64,000 nt of DNA. It comes from Fibrobacteria bacterium. GTDB lineage: Bacteria; Fibrobacterota; Fibrobacteria; UBA5070. The first letter of the stretch is position 1. Every line of letters starts with the position of its first letter. The notes beneath the pieces are model-generated. The model ran no database searches, had not been told where the DNA came from, and saw only the letters and a list, made by a program, of their open reading frames with translations. The DNA is taken from the NCBI GenBank assembly GCA_020633825.1, contig JACKCV010000003.1:124001-188000 (forward strand), given 5' to 3'. The position numbers were made by a program, and so were the translations under genes. Below are positions 1-7,988 of this stretch, piece by piece.

Positions 1-703
1 GATCGGTTTCCGGATCGTCGAGAACGCTGTCCTTCCGATTGTCGGCACCGAAGACGCTGCCGGTCAGTCCGAGGCTCAGAGGCCCGAACTCGCCCTTGAA
101 CTGCGCACCCGCGGTCCAGGGGAGGTTCTTGCTGATGCCGGTGGTGATATCGGCGAATGGCTCGAGAGTCATTCCTTCCGCGAGCGTGGCCATGTAACTG
201 GCACCGATGGCGGTAACGTCGTCCTGGATGTCGGGGTTGCCTGCGTAGACCGTCAGACCGCCGGCGGTGAAGCTGGCTCCTTGGACCGCCTCGGTTCGGG
301 CCCCACCTGTGTAGCGCTTGAGCGCATAGTAACCGATGGAACCCTTCCCCACGACGACATCGCCGACCACCAAGGTCATGTCCTCATCGATCGCCCAGGT
401 GAGGGTTGCCCCGTCGAAGGCGAATCCGGGCCAACGTCCCGCGGCACCCGAGGCGCCGACCGTGGGAACCGCGCCGGCCAGGGCCGCGCCATAAAGCTGG
501 GCGGACACGGCGTCCGAAAATTTGATGTTCGCGGTCAGGTTGGCTTCGACATTGTGACTGTACATCGGTGCATCGGCCAAGGTGTCGAGACCCACCAAGG
601 TTCCGGCATCGACCGAACCCGAGAAAGTGACCTCTGCGGCATTGGCGACAGAAGCTGCGAAACAGGCGCCGACAAGCGCCGAGGTGGTGAGCGAACGGAT
701 CAC
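1..703 (-). CDS. Porin-like outer-membrane protein, 3' end cut by window edge
   Basis: The reading frame is open from a GTG at 703 to the window edge, about 234 codons. AGAGGAGG lies five bases before the GTG and decides the start. The product begins VIRSLTTSALVGACFAASVANA, reads as a Sec signal peptide, and continues as alternating hydrophobic/polar strands rich in Gly, Ala, Thr and Asp (for example FSGSVDAGTLVGL and LTWAIDEDMTLVVGD), as expected of an outer-membrane beta-barrel. I cannot name a specific porin family and the C-terminus is missing. A sigma-54-type promoter sits about 60 bp upstream, so expression is probably activator-dependent. The gene is monocistronic at its 5' side. Confidence 0.7.
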   Translation of the reverse strand, partial: MIRSLTTSALVGACFAASVANAAEVTFSGSVDAGTLVGLDTLADAPMYSHNVEANLTANIKFSDAVSAQLYGAALAGAVPTVGASGAAGRWPGFAFDGATLTWAIDEDMTLVVGDVVVGKGSIGYYALKRYTGGARTEAVQGASFTAGGLTVYAGNPDIQDDVTAIGASYMATLAEGMTLEPFADITTGISKNLPWTAGAQFKGEFGPLSLGLTGSVFGADNRKDSVLDDPETD

Positions 704-763
704 GGAATCCTCCTCTGGATTGTTAGGATCAAGGGTGTTCTTGCCCTGTGGTCCAACTTGGAA

Positions 764-779
764 TGCCAAACCCGTGCCA
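764..779 (-). promoter_or_regulatory. Sigma-54 (-24/-12) promoter of the porin-like gene
   Basis: Reading the minus strand, TGGCACGGGTTTGGCA matches the sigma-54 consensus TGGCACG-N4-TTGCW at all but one base, with the exact ten-base spacing between the -24 GG and the -12 GC. Transcription would start near 752, leaving a leader of about 50 bases before the ribosome-binding site at 708-715. A NifA-like sigma-54 activator is encoded at 7987-9633, so the required class of activator exists nearby. Confidence 0.6.
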
Positions 780-848
780 AGTCGCGTTTCGCGGCCCCGC
801 TAACGAAATCCCCGCGTTTTCGCCGACGAATTCCGCGAAAACGACAAA

Positions 849-875
849 GCGCCCTGACAACAATTGTCAGGGCGC
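849..875. terminator. Perfect inverted repeat downstream of the PfkB kinase gene
   Basis: Arms GCGCCCTGACAA (849-860) and its exact complement (864-875) enclose a three-base loop. On the minus strand the hairpin is followed by TTTGTCGTTTTCG, so it can act as an intrinsic terminator for the kinase gene ending at 962. It also holds a GACAA/TTGTC dyad about 95 bp upstream of the sigma-54 promoter at 764-779, so a second role as an activator site is possible. Confidence 0.55.
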
Positions 876-961
876 CCGAAATTGTCCATCATTGGCGGAA
901 TTGGCCGACCCGAAAGACTTTTGTCAATCCCGGTCGGTGCTACCCGTCGAACCGGTTCGGC

Positions 962-2101
962 TCAGACGGGAGGGGGGCAATCGGCGATCTTCGCCCCGGC
1001 CCAATCGGACATGAAACCTGTCAACTCCTCGAAGGTGGGACTGCGTCCGATGCGCACGTAGGTGCCGGAGGTGCACACACCGGTCCACAGACAGGCCTCC
1101 AGCGGCAGGCCCGCGAGGTAGCCACCGGTGAAGCCCCCGTTGAAGTGGTCGCCCGCCCCGGTGGTCAGCACCGGCTTGGCGCAGAAGGGCCCCGGAACCC
1201 CGGCGGTGACGCCCCCGACATGGGCGGAGGCGTAGGCCACCATGTGGATCACCACTCCATGGATGCCCATGGTCTCGGCGATGCGCCGCGAGGCGACCTT
1301 GCCGCCTTCGACGGAATCCTCGGGAACCTCGGTGATTCCCAGGACGGAGGAGACCTGCTCGGCTTCCCGGAGATTGACACCGAGCACCACCTTGGCCTTC
1401 TTCTGCAACTTGCCCATCAGCTGGAGGACTTCCAGCAGGTCCTGCTTGGGACGCTTTTCGGGATCGGCGAGATCGAAGAAGATGGTCAGGTTCGGGGAAA
1501 CCGGCAGAGCCTTCTCCATCTCGACCAGGAGAGGAGTCATCTCGGTGAGTTGGGTCCAGTTCGTGCAGGCCAGGAGGGCTCCACCGAAGAGGACCTCGTC
1601 GCGCCGGTCCCCCAGCGCGGAAACCAGGTTGGGCCAGTTCATGTCCTTCATGGTTCCGGGTTTGCCCAGCATGAGCTTGCCGTCGGTGAATTCCAGGGCC
1701 TGGGTGTATCCCGGATCGCCCGCGGAGATCATCTCGATGTTGGGGAGGTCGGAAGCGAGCTTCTCGAAGACCGCGTGCAGCGGCTTCCCCATCAGTCCGA
1801 CGCAGATGATCTTGGGCCCGAGCGATCCGAGGGCGGAGGCCATGAGGGGACCGTTGCCGCCCAGCTTCTGCTGCAAGGGAACCAGTTCGATGTTGGCGCT
1901 CTTCCCCGCGGCCGAGAGGATGCGCTTCCCGAGCGACTCGATGGTGGGAATGGCGGTGTAGTTGTCCTTGTCCGCACGGACATCCACGGCGTGGATGATC
2001 TCGTCGAGGAAGCCGTCGAAGCCGATGGTGGCCTTGGTGCGGGCCAAGGAGGCGCGCGAGTCGAGCAGGCCCTGGCGAGCGGCGAGGAGGTTGTCCTTCA
2101 C
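962..2101 (-). CDS. PfkB/ribokinase-family carbohydrate kinase
   Basis: Protein of 379 residues starting at a GTG that overlaps the STAS-domain stop codon by four bases (GTGA), so translation is coupled. The N-terminal part has the family glycine motif (QKLGGNGPLMASALGSLG, near residue 80) and the C-terminal part the ATP/anion-hole signature TTGAGDHFNGGFTGG with the catalytic Asp. Residues between look like a normal ribokinase fold. The family phosphorylates sugars or nucleosides; the substrate cannot be read from the sequence. It is the last gene of a three-gene operon behind a degenerate GGDEF protein and a STAS protein, an unusual setting for a sugar kinase, and a hairpin terminator follows at 849-875. 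Confidence 0.85.
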   Translation of the reverse strand: MKDNLLAARQGLLDSRASLARTKATIGFDGFLDEIIHAVDVRADKDNYTAIPTIESLGKRILSAAGKSANIELVPLQQKLGGNGPLMASALGSLGPKIICVGLMGKPLHAVFEKLASDLPNIEMISAGDPGYTQALEFTDGKLMLGKPGTMKDMNWPNLVSALGDRRDEVLFGGALLACTNWTQLTEMTPLLVEMEKALPVSPNLTIFFDLADPEKRPKQDLLEVLQLMGKLQKKAKVVLGVNLREAEQVSSVLGITEVPEDSVEGGKVASRRIAETMGIHGVVIHMVAYASAHVGGVTAGVPGPFCAKPVLTTGAGDHFNGGFTGGYLAGLPLEACLWTGVCTSGTYVRIGRSPTFEELTGFMSDWAGAKIADCPPPV

Positions 2102-2448
2102 GATGGGAGTCCTTTCAGGAACGATGCGAGATCGGAGTGGAGAGGAAGCAGTCGATGCATGTCGGCGACCATGAGGGTCTCGAGGACGTCACCCGCCGGA
2201 CACACGAGAAAAGCCTCGCGCCCGGAGGCGGCCAGGCGTGATTGGCAACGGACGAGCTCGCCGATGGCTCCCGAGCTCACGAGGCGGACCTCGGTGAAAT
2301 CAAGAAGCACCATGGGGTCGTCTGTCTGGGATACCGATTCGAAGGCGGTTCGCATCGCATCCCGGGCCCCCAGCACCATGTCGCCGGAGAGGACGAGCCG
2401 GGTGACGCCGGGGCCGGGGCGATCGAGCGCAGATTGGAACGCCGTCAT
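2098..2448 (-). CDS. STAS-domain protein (anti-sigma-factor-antagonist type)
   Basis: A 116-residue single-domain STAS protein. The phosphorylatable-serine loop is visible as DFTEVRLVSSGAIGELVRCQ around residues 50-69. Its ATG overlaps the stop of the preceding gene (TGATG), and its own TGA overlaps the GTG of the kinase gene. Proteins of this size in the SpoIIAA/RsbV family are switched by serine phosphorylation and bind anti-sigma or sensor partners. A Hanks-type Ser/Thr kinase gene starts 3.4 kb away on the other strand, but no cognate anti-sigma factor is visible here, so the partner is unknown. Confidence 0.8.
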   Translation of the reverse strand: MTAFQSALDRPGPGVTRLVLSGDMVLGARDAMRTAFESVSQTDDPMVLLDFTEVRLVSSGAIGELVRCQSRLAASGREAFLVCPAGDVLETLMVADMHRLLPLHSDLASFLKGLPS

Positions 2449-4628
2449 CACAGATCCTCCTGCCAGGCCTGGCTCACGGCGGCCATCACCTCCCGGATCC
2501 CGGCGTTGTCCGGCCGATCGAACGAGGCGGCACCGGCCCGGGCCCGGACCCAGGACCTGGATCCGTCGGGAAGGACGACTTCCCGTCGCAGGGACTGCCG
2601 GATCTTTCCGACCACCAGGTCCAACCCTTCGGCGACCGCCATGGGCAGCACCACCAGCAACCGGTTGTATCCCAGGCTTCCCACGAAATCGACGTCGCGC
2701 AACTGGCGTCGGAGATCGCCGGACAGGACGTGGTAGAGGCCTCGCAGGGCGGCCCCGCTGCGCTCCAGGGACTCCTTGTCCTCGGGGAGGCCGTGGATGG
2801 ACAGGAGGATGACGGAAAACGGCACGCCGTACCGGGCGCACCGGCGCGTCTCGTAGCGCAGGAAGAATTCCGCCACCGCCTTGGGGTAGACGCCCTGGGG
2901 CAATTCCTTCGAAACAGCCCGTTCGCGCTCGTCGCGCAGCCGGAGCGCGACCTTCTCGGCGATCTGCCTTCCGATGGCCTGGACGGTCTCGTCGGTTCCC
3001 GTCATGGAAAGGGCGAGCTGGAGCAGGCCGTCGACCTCCCCCTCGTCGCGCACCAGCTCCATCATGGTGGCGACCTTCTCGTCCTCGGGCTTGGCGTTGT
3101 CGAGAAGGCTGGAGGCGAACACCCTGGCCTTGAGATCGGACAGGGCGCGCGCCATCCGCAGGTCGAGTTTCCGTTCGATGTTCCCGCGGTATGCGGGCTC
3201 CATCTCGCGCTGGGTCAATTCCTGTTTCATCTGGCCGTGCAGGTTCTGCATCATCCCCACGATCTCGACGGCCCGGCCCGGGGTTTTCCCCGCCTCCTCG
3301 GCCAAGGCGTCCCCGGTGTTCTCGAGGGTGTCGAGCATCGCCTGGATGGCCTGCTCGGAGGCGTTGTCGCCCCCGGACTTGCGGATCTCCGAGGCCACCA
3401 GGAGAAGGCGCGCCGCCCCCTTGGGATCGCGGCGAAGCTCCTGGATGACCTCGTCGGGCCCCACGCCGAATTCGACGGCCGCCTCGGCCAGCTGCTCCAG
3501 GGCCTTGTCCCCGTGCAGGACGTTGGCGAGTTCGGCCACGAGGGCGTACCAATCCTGGAGGGTGCAACCGGAATCGAGCAAGGCCTGCTTCAGGCGGGGA
3601 AGGACCCGGCGCAACTCCTTCTTGCCGGGAACGACCCTCCCGAGCACATGGGCCACCCGTTTGAGGTTGGCCTTGGACGTCTGCCATTCGTCGACGATGA
3701 TCCGGCTGACGGTCTGGTCGAACGCGGCGTCCGCGGCGGCCTCCACCTCGTCCTCCGCCAACCCCTGGTCGAGGTTCCGCTGGGACTTGACCATGGAAAG
3801 CATCTCGGAACGCATCGAATAGATGCCGGCCAGAAGCTCTTCGATGGAGAATCCCGACCGCGCCTTCTGGGTGGCGAAGTGGGACAGGACGTTGAGGACC
3901 ATCTGCCCCATTCCGGATGCTCGCGCCTCGGGAGCCATGCCCGCGGTTCCCTCGATGGCCGCCTTGCCCATCGCCTGCGGGTCTGCCAGCAGCTGGACCA
4001 GCGCCACGTTCCCTTCCATCTCGCTGGCCGTGAGGCGTCCCACCATGGCGCGCATGACGATGTCTTCGAAGGATCCCGCTTCGCTCCCGCCCGCCGAACT
4101 CGGACCGCCCGTGGCCGCGGCGGCGGCACCCTGGCCGAAATTCGAAGCCCCTCCCACCACTTCCCCCTCGCGGATCGCGCGAAGGGCCACCTTGTTGACA
4201 TCCAGGTTGGATCCGCCCTTCTGTTGGACGTATCTCAGGAAAGCCTGGGGATCGGGATGGGTGAGGCTGCATGCGTCGACGAAGACGGAAAAATCGGCCT
4301 CGGAAAACCCCTGCTGGAAGGACAAGGATTCGATCCGGAACCTTTTGAGGTGCTCGGCGACCCGCTGGTTGTTCGGCTGGTACCGGATGTCGATCCCGTC
4401 GACGAAGAAGGCGGTCTCCTGCAGGAGGATGTTCAGGCCGCCCCCGCATTGCAGCATCGCGGATTGGAAATGCTCCCAAACCTTCGGAATGGTGGACTGC
4501 ACCAGAGGATGCTGGACGGAATAGGAGAAACATCTGTTGAACAGCAGATTCCACCCTCGAACAAGGGTCTCGGCATCTTTCCGGTCAAGCCGGCTACCGG
4601 GTTCAGCTGCTGGCTGTTCGTCGGCCAT
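2448..4628 (-). CDS. Large cytoplasmic protein with degenerate C-terminal GGDEF domain
   Basis: Protein of 726 residues, without signal peptide or membrane segments, starting behind GGAGGAGG. Residues ~1-560 are helical and not assigned to a family; a low-complexity Gly/Ala/Ser linker lies near 165-190. Residues ~585-726 have the layout of a diguanylate-cyclase domain (YETRRCARYGVPFSVILLSI, then DVDFVGSLGYNRLLVVLP), but the GGDEF signature is replaced by GYNRL, so it should not make c-di-GMP. It probably acts as a sensor or scaffold. First gene of the operon with the STAS protein and the PfkB kinase, and divergent from the transglutaminase gene with only about 35 bp between. Confidence 0.65.
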   Translation of the reverse strand: MADEQPAAEPGSRLDRKDAETLVRGWNLLFNRCFSYSVQHPLVQSTIPKVWEHFQSAMLQCGGGLNILLQETAFFVDGIDIRYQPNNQRVAEHLKRFRIESLSFQQGFSEADFSVFVDACSLTHPDPQAFLRYVQQKGGSNLDVNKVALRAIREGEVVGGASNFGQGAAAAATGGPSSAGGSEAGSFEDIVMRAMVGRLTASEMEGNVALVQLLADPQAMGKAAIEGTAGMAPEARASGMGQMVLNVLSHFATQKARSGFSIEELLAGIYSMRSEMLSMVKSQRNLDQGLAEDEVEAAADAAFDQTVSRIIVDEWQTSKANLKRVAHVLGRVVPGKKELRRVLPRLKQALLDSGCTLQDWYALVAELANVLHGDKALEQLAEAAVEFGVGPDEVIQELRRDPKGAARLLLVASEIRKSGGDNASEQAIQAMLDTLENTGDALAEEAGKTPGRAVEIVGMMQNLHGQMKQELTQREMEPAYRGNIERKLDLRMARALSDLKARVFASSLLDNAKPEDEKVATMMELVRDEGEVDGLLQLALSMTGTDETVQAIGRQIAEKVALRLRDERERAVSKELPQGVYPKAVAEFFLRYETRRCARYGVPFSVILLSIHGLPEDKESLERSGAALRGLYHVLSGDLRRQLRDVDFVGSLGYNRLLVVLPMAVAEGLDLVVGKIRQSLRREVVLPDGSRSWVRARAGAASFDRPDNAGIREVMAAVSQAWQEDL

Positions 4629-4663
4629 CGCGTCCGTCCTCCTCCACCCTATCTTTGCATTGC

Positions 4664-5884
4664 ATGCGGGACTTCAAAGATACACCCCTGTCGGCACCAC
4701 TCCGGATCGGCACCCCGTCCAGGTTCGCCGATTTCCCCTGGTGGTCCCTGGCGCTCTGGTACGGGTTGGCGGCCCTGGCCGTCTCCCTGGAGCCCGATCC
4801 CAGCGGATTGAACATGTCCTTCCACTGGATCTACCTGATCCAGGGTCAGGCCATCGCCCTGTCGGTACGCTTCCTGCTCCCCTTGCTCCTCCTGCCGTTC
4901 CGTCCGCGGACGTCCCTTCCCGGCTTGTTGCGGATTTCCCTGGGGACCTCCCTGGTCTGGCTCTGGACCAGCCCCTTGGCCTGGATCTGGTCTTCTCCCC
5001 TTGGCGGGATCACCCTGGGGTTGGGACGCGAAATCCTCTGGTTCGCCCTCCTGATCCACGGGGCGGGCCTGCTCCGGCCGTCCCACCGCGGTGCGAAAAT
5101 CGCCGTCTGGGCGCTCCTGGGGCTTCTCGGGCCCGCACTTTCCCTGGGACTTCAATCCATTCCCGACCTGGTGCGCGTCCAGGGGATCCGCATGGACAAC
5201 CTCTCCTCCGGAAGGGTGGCCCCGGGCACTCCGGAGCTGGCCGAAGGCTTCGTCCTCCGTGGTCGCTGGACACTGGTCGGCCCCCCGACGGTGCTGGATC
5301 CCCAACGCCTCCTCCTCGGCGATCGCCAGCGGGTGATCGACTCGCGGGGAGACACCCTCGTCGTCGAGGTGCGATGGGCTTCGGTCCCCGCCCCCGCGGA
5401 CACCTTCGGCTCCTCGATCCCCGACGCCTCGGAAGGAAGTCGGATCGACGCCCTGCTGGCCTCCATTCCCGCCCAGTCCCCCGATTCCCTGAAGATCCTG
5501 ATGCTCCACCACCTGGTGCATACCTCGATCCGCTACGACCGCACGTTCTTTCCGGGCAACAGCGATGCCATCCTGGCGCGCGGGACAGGTGATTGCAAAG
5601 CCTTCGCCCACCTCATGACCGAAGGAGCCCGTCGACTCGGTTTCCGGGCCCGCGAGGTCCGAGGCCTCCTGGCCTCGCCCGATGGCTATTACGCCCATGC
5701 CTGGACCTCCATCGAACTCGACGGCCGTTGGAGCGATTGGGATCCCACCTCGGCGGTCCCCTTTCCCGACGCACGCTATCTTCGGTTCTCCGTGCCGCAG
5801 ATCGCCACGGGAGCCTTCGACGGCGAGTTGGGGATCTTCGCCCTGCGCGACGTGGAATTCAAGTCCCTGGAGGTCGGACGATGA
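4664..5884 (+). CDS. Membrane-anchored transglutaminase-like protein
   Basis: About 406 residues from the ATG at 4664; a TTG three codons upstream is an alternative and no clear Shine-Dalgarno decides. The N-terminal half has four or five membrane segments (residues ~25-165). The C-terminal half carries a transglutaminase-like core with the Cys-His-Asp triad in place: GTGDCKAFAHLM, YYAHAWTSIELDG and WSDWDPTS. Such proteins act as peptidases or cross-linkers outside the membrane or as degenerate binding domains; here the triad is complete. The stop overlaps the start of the Ser/Thr kinase gene (ATGA), implying a coupled pair. Confidence 0.75.
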   Translation: MRDFKDTPLSAPLRIGTPSRFADFPWWSLALWYGLAALAVSLEPDPSGLNMSFHWIYLIQGQAIALSVRFLLPLLLLPFRPRTSLPGLLRISLGTSLVWLWTSPLAWIWSSPLGGITLGLGREILWFALLIHGAGLLRPSHRGAKIAVWALLGLLGPALSLGLQSIPDLVRVQGIRMDNLSSGRVAPGTPELAEGFVLRGRWTLVGPPTVLDPQRLLLGDRQRVIDSRGDTLVVEVRWASVPAPADTFGSSIPDASEGSRIDALLASIPAQSPDSLKILMLHHLVHTSIRYDRTFFPGNSDAILARGTGDCKAFAHLMTEGARRLGFRAREVRGLLASPDGYYAHAWTSIELDGRWSDWDPTSAVPFPDARYLRFSVPQIATGAFDGELGIFALRDVEFKSLEVGR

Positions 5885-6768
5885 ACGAACGCATGCCCAT
5901 GACCGCTCCCACCCGGTTGCTCGAATCCGGAGACCGCCTGGGCAACTACACCATCCTCAAGGTCATCGGCAAGGGCAGCATGGGCGCCGTCTACACGGCC
6001 TGGCAGGAAGGTCTGTCCCGTCAGGTCGCGCTGAAAGTGCTGATGAAGGATCGATTCGACCAGCTGGTGACGGCCGAGCGTTTCCTCCTCGAGGCCGAAA
6101 CCGCCGCCAACCTGAGCCACCCCAACATCGTGACCGTGTTCGGCCAGGGTGAACGAACCGATTGCATCTGGTTCGCCATGCAGTTCATCGAAGGCCCGTC
6201 GCTTTCGGAATGGTTGCGCCGACGGGGACGGCACCCCATTCCCTCGCGACGCAGGATCCAGATCTCGGAGATCCGCGACCTGGCTCGCCAGCTCCTGGAA
6301 GCGCTGGACCACGCGCACCAGCAGGGCGTGATCCACCGCGACATCAAGCCGGAGAACATCCTCTGGGCGGGCAATACCGGACGCGCCATCGTGACGGATT
6401 TCGGATTGTCGTCCGTGAACTACGTCACCCACGAAGCGGAGAAGCATTTCATCCTCGGGTCGCCCTTGTACGTCTCCCCCGAACAGGCTCGCGGGGACGC
6501 ACTGGACGGACGCGCCGACCTCTTCAGCCTCGGATGCGTCCTGACCGAACTCGCCCTGGGATTCCTTCCGGTCCGGGTCGAACGCCCGGAGAAGATCTTC
6601 CGCACCCGCGCCTCGGAGGACCCCGCCATGTTCACCGGAACCCCGCGGGACCACCAACCGGATCTTCCGGAAGAATGGGACAAGTATCTCCGGCGGGCCC
6701 TGTCCCCCAACAAGAACGCGAGATGGCCCGACGCTCGCACCATGCTCTCCGCCCTCCCCCCGGCATGA
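5881..6768 (+). CDS. Hanks-type serine/threonine protein kinase
   Basis: A soluble 295-residue kinase. Visible elements: glycine loop IGKGSMGAVYTA, VAIK-type lysine (VALKVL), catalytic loop HRDIKPENILW, DFG as TDFGLSS, and an APE-like SPEQA with GRADLFSLG. All catalytic residues are present, and there is no extracellular sensor, so input must come from a partner. The start overlaps the stop of the transglutaminase-like membrane protein by four bases, suggesting that protein is the partner. The nearby STAS protein (2098-2448) is a plausible but unproven substrate. Confidence 0.9.
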   Translation: MNERMPMTAPTRLLESGDRLGNYTILKVIGKGSMGAVYTAWQEGLSRQVALKVLMKDRFDQLVTAERFLLEAETAANLSHPNIVTVFGQGERTDCIWFAMQFIEGPSLSEWLRRRGRHPIPSRRRIQISEIRDLARQLLEALDHAHQQGVIHRDIKPENILWAGNTGRAIVTDFGLSSVNYVTHEAEKHFILGSPLYVSPEQARGDALDGRADLFSLGCVLTELALGFLPVRVERPEKIFRTRASEDPAMFTGTPRDHQPDLPEEWDKYLRRALSPNKNARWPDARTMLSALPPA

Positions 6769-6823
6769 CTCCTCCCCACGTGGGTACCCAACCGCATCGA
6801 TCCATCGTCCAGACGGAGATCCC

Positions 6824-7255
6824 ATGACCAGAGCCCCCAAAGCCAACCCCAACTTCCTGCAGCGACTGGCGAAGGACGACCCCCGGGTGGTTGCGGAATT
6901 CTTCGAATGGGCCCGGTCTCCCGACCGTACGCCCCGGGAAGTCGAACACATCCACGAGTTCATCGAGCAGGCCGAGAATCGAATCAGGAATTCCAGCGCC
7001 CAACTCGATCGCGTCGCCTCCGCGGAGGCCATCCTGTCGTTCTTCCGCGACGAAAGCAAGCGATTGGGAATCCACGAGCGCTTCCTGGCCAGCATCTGCG
7101 GGGCGCTCTGCACCTACTTCCAGAACCGGAAGATCTGGGATCCGGCCGTGGCCTGTTGCGAATTCCTGGTCAGCCGGGGGATTCCCGACGAGGACGGTGT
7201 CGGTTTCCACGACCGTCTCGACCTCCTCTACCGGCAACGGGCACGGCAGCAGTAA
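6824..7255 (+). CDS. Hypothetical protein, helical, 143 residues
   Basis: Small, charged and probably all-helical protein without signal peptide or membrane segment (for example EFIEQAENRIRNSSAQLDRV). No family recognised. A GGAGA lies eight bases before the ATG. It follows the Ser/Thr kinase gene after 55 bp in the same direction, so it is likely the last member of the transglutaminase-kinase operon and could be a substrate or regulator of the kinase. Codon and GC use resemble the neighbours. Confidence 0.6.
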   Translation: MTRAPKANPNFLQRLAKDDPRVVAEFFEWARSPDRTPREVEHIHEFIEQAENRIRNSSAQLDRVASAEAILSFFRDESKRLGIHERFLASICGALCTYFQNRKIWDPAVACCEFLVSRGIPDEDGVGFHDRLDLLYRQRARQQ

Positions 7256-7270
7256 TCCTCCAACACGAAG

Positions 7271-7325
7271 AAGGCGGCCTCATCGAGACCGCCTTCGGGA
7301 TGAGGACGGATCCCATCGGATCCGT
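7271..7325. terminator. Two hairpins between convergent genes
   Basis: AAGGCGG/CCGCCTT (7271-7277 with 7289-7295) followed on the minus strand by CTTCGTGTTGG, and an eight-pair hairpin ACGGATCC/GGATCCGT (7306-7325). They sit between the plus-strand hypothetical gene and minus-strand glnB and could terminate both. Neither has a strong T-run. Confidence 0.4.
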
Positions 7326-7344
7326 CGATTCTCCACAGGAAGGA

Positions 7345-7683
7345 TCAGAGCACGTCTTCGCCCGATTCCCCGGTGCGGATGCGCGTGGCGCTCTCGACGG
7401 GAAGGACGAAGATCTTGCCATCGCCGATCTTTCCGGTACGGGCGGAAGAGGTGATCGCAGCGATCACTTTCTGCACCGCCGACTCGGCGACGACCATCTC
7501 GACCTTCACTTTGGGGATGAAGTCGGTGTGGTATTCGGAGCCACGGTACAGCTCGGTATGCCCCTTCTGCCGACCGAAGCCCTTGACTTCCATCACGGTG
7601 ATGCCCTGGGCACCCGCTTCGCCGACGGCAAGCTTGACGTCGTCCAGTTTGAAGGGCTTGATGTACGCGACGATCATCTTCAT
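7345..7683 (-). CDS. glnB: Nitrogen regulatory protein PII
   Basis: Full-length 112-residue PII. The T-loop with the uridylylatable tyrosine is GHTELYRGSEYHTDF, the B-loop region TGKIGDGKIFV is intact, and MKMIVAYIKPFKLDDVK is the usual N-terminus. PII senses 2-oxoglutarate and ATP/ADP and controls glutamine synthetase, ammonium channels and NifA-type activators. No amtB is adjacent, so it cannot be called glnK from context. The gene lies just downstream of a NifA-like activator gene on the same strand but behind a 300-bp gap with its own candidate sigma-54 promoter and paired palindromes. Confidence 0.93.
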   Translation of the reverse strand: MKMIVAYIKPFKLDDVKLAVGEAGAQGITVMEVKGFGRQKGHTELYRGSEYHTDFIPKVKVEMVVAESAVQKVIAAITSSARTGKIGDGKIFVLPVESATRIRTGESGEDVL

Positions 7684-7879
7684 GGGTCTGACTCCTAAGG
7701 AAGGGAGGTTGGGTGGAATGGTCGTGGTCCTGCGGGGACGGCCTCACGACCTCGCTCCCCGGTTTCTAGCTTTACTCCCGGATTGGAACCGGGACTCAAT
7801 TCGATGGTGGTCTGGATCAATCCTGGGCGCGGGGCGGATGGCCGCCGCCTCGCGTCCTCTCTCTCATGTCCAGTCTAAG

Positions 7880-7895
7880 ATCAAATCCTAGGCCA
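7880..7895 (-). promoter_or_regulatory. Candidate sigma-54 promoter of glnB
   Basis: Minus strand TGGCCTAGGATTTGAT keeps the -24 GG, the TTG of the -12 box and the exact spacing, but has A instead of C at the -12 GC. It would start transcription near 7868, giving a leader of about 185 bases. The paired palindromes at 7950-7988 lie 70 and 100 bp upstream, the usual distance for enhancer-binding proteins. Confidence 0.35.
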
Positions 7896-7949
7896 ATCTC
7901 TTTTTTTTGCCCTGAAGCCAGAGCAGGCAACAGTTCGAGCCAAAAAACA

Positions 7950-7988
7950 GACATTGTCGCTTTTTGTTGGACAATTTGAGACATTGTC
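7950..7988. promoter_or_regulatory. Paired palindromic boxes upstream of glnB
   Basis: Two identical nine-base dyads, GACATTGTC on the plus strand (7950-7958 and 7980-7988), sit exactly 30 bp apart, about three helical turns, with a related half-site GACAATTT between them at 7970. The second overlaps the stop codon of the NifA-like gene. The arrangement suits cooperative binding of a dimeric regulator, most simply the adjacent activator. Confidence 0.45.

Noticed and set aside
281..2812. Long plus-strand open frame opposite the PfkB and STAS genes
   Set aside because: Antisense to well-supported genes with overlapping starts and stops; no ribosome-binding site or recognisable domain.
7900..7930. 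Hairpin with a T-run as terminator of the NifA-like gene
   Set aside because: The run of eight T is on the wrong side of the stem: on the minus strand the hairpin is followed by A residues.
7926..7942. Another sigma-54-like sequence upstream of glnB (TGGCTCG...TTGCC on the minus strand)
   Set aside because: The distance between GG and GC is one base too long, which normally abolishes sigma-54 recognition.
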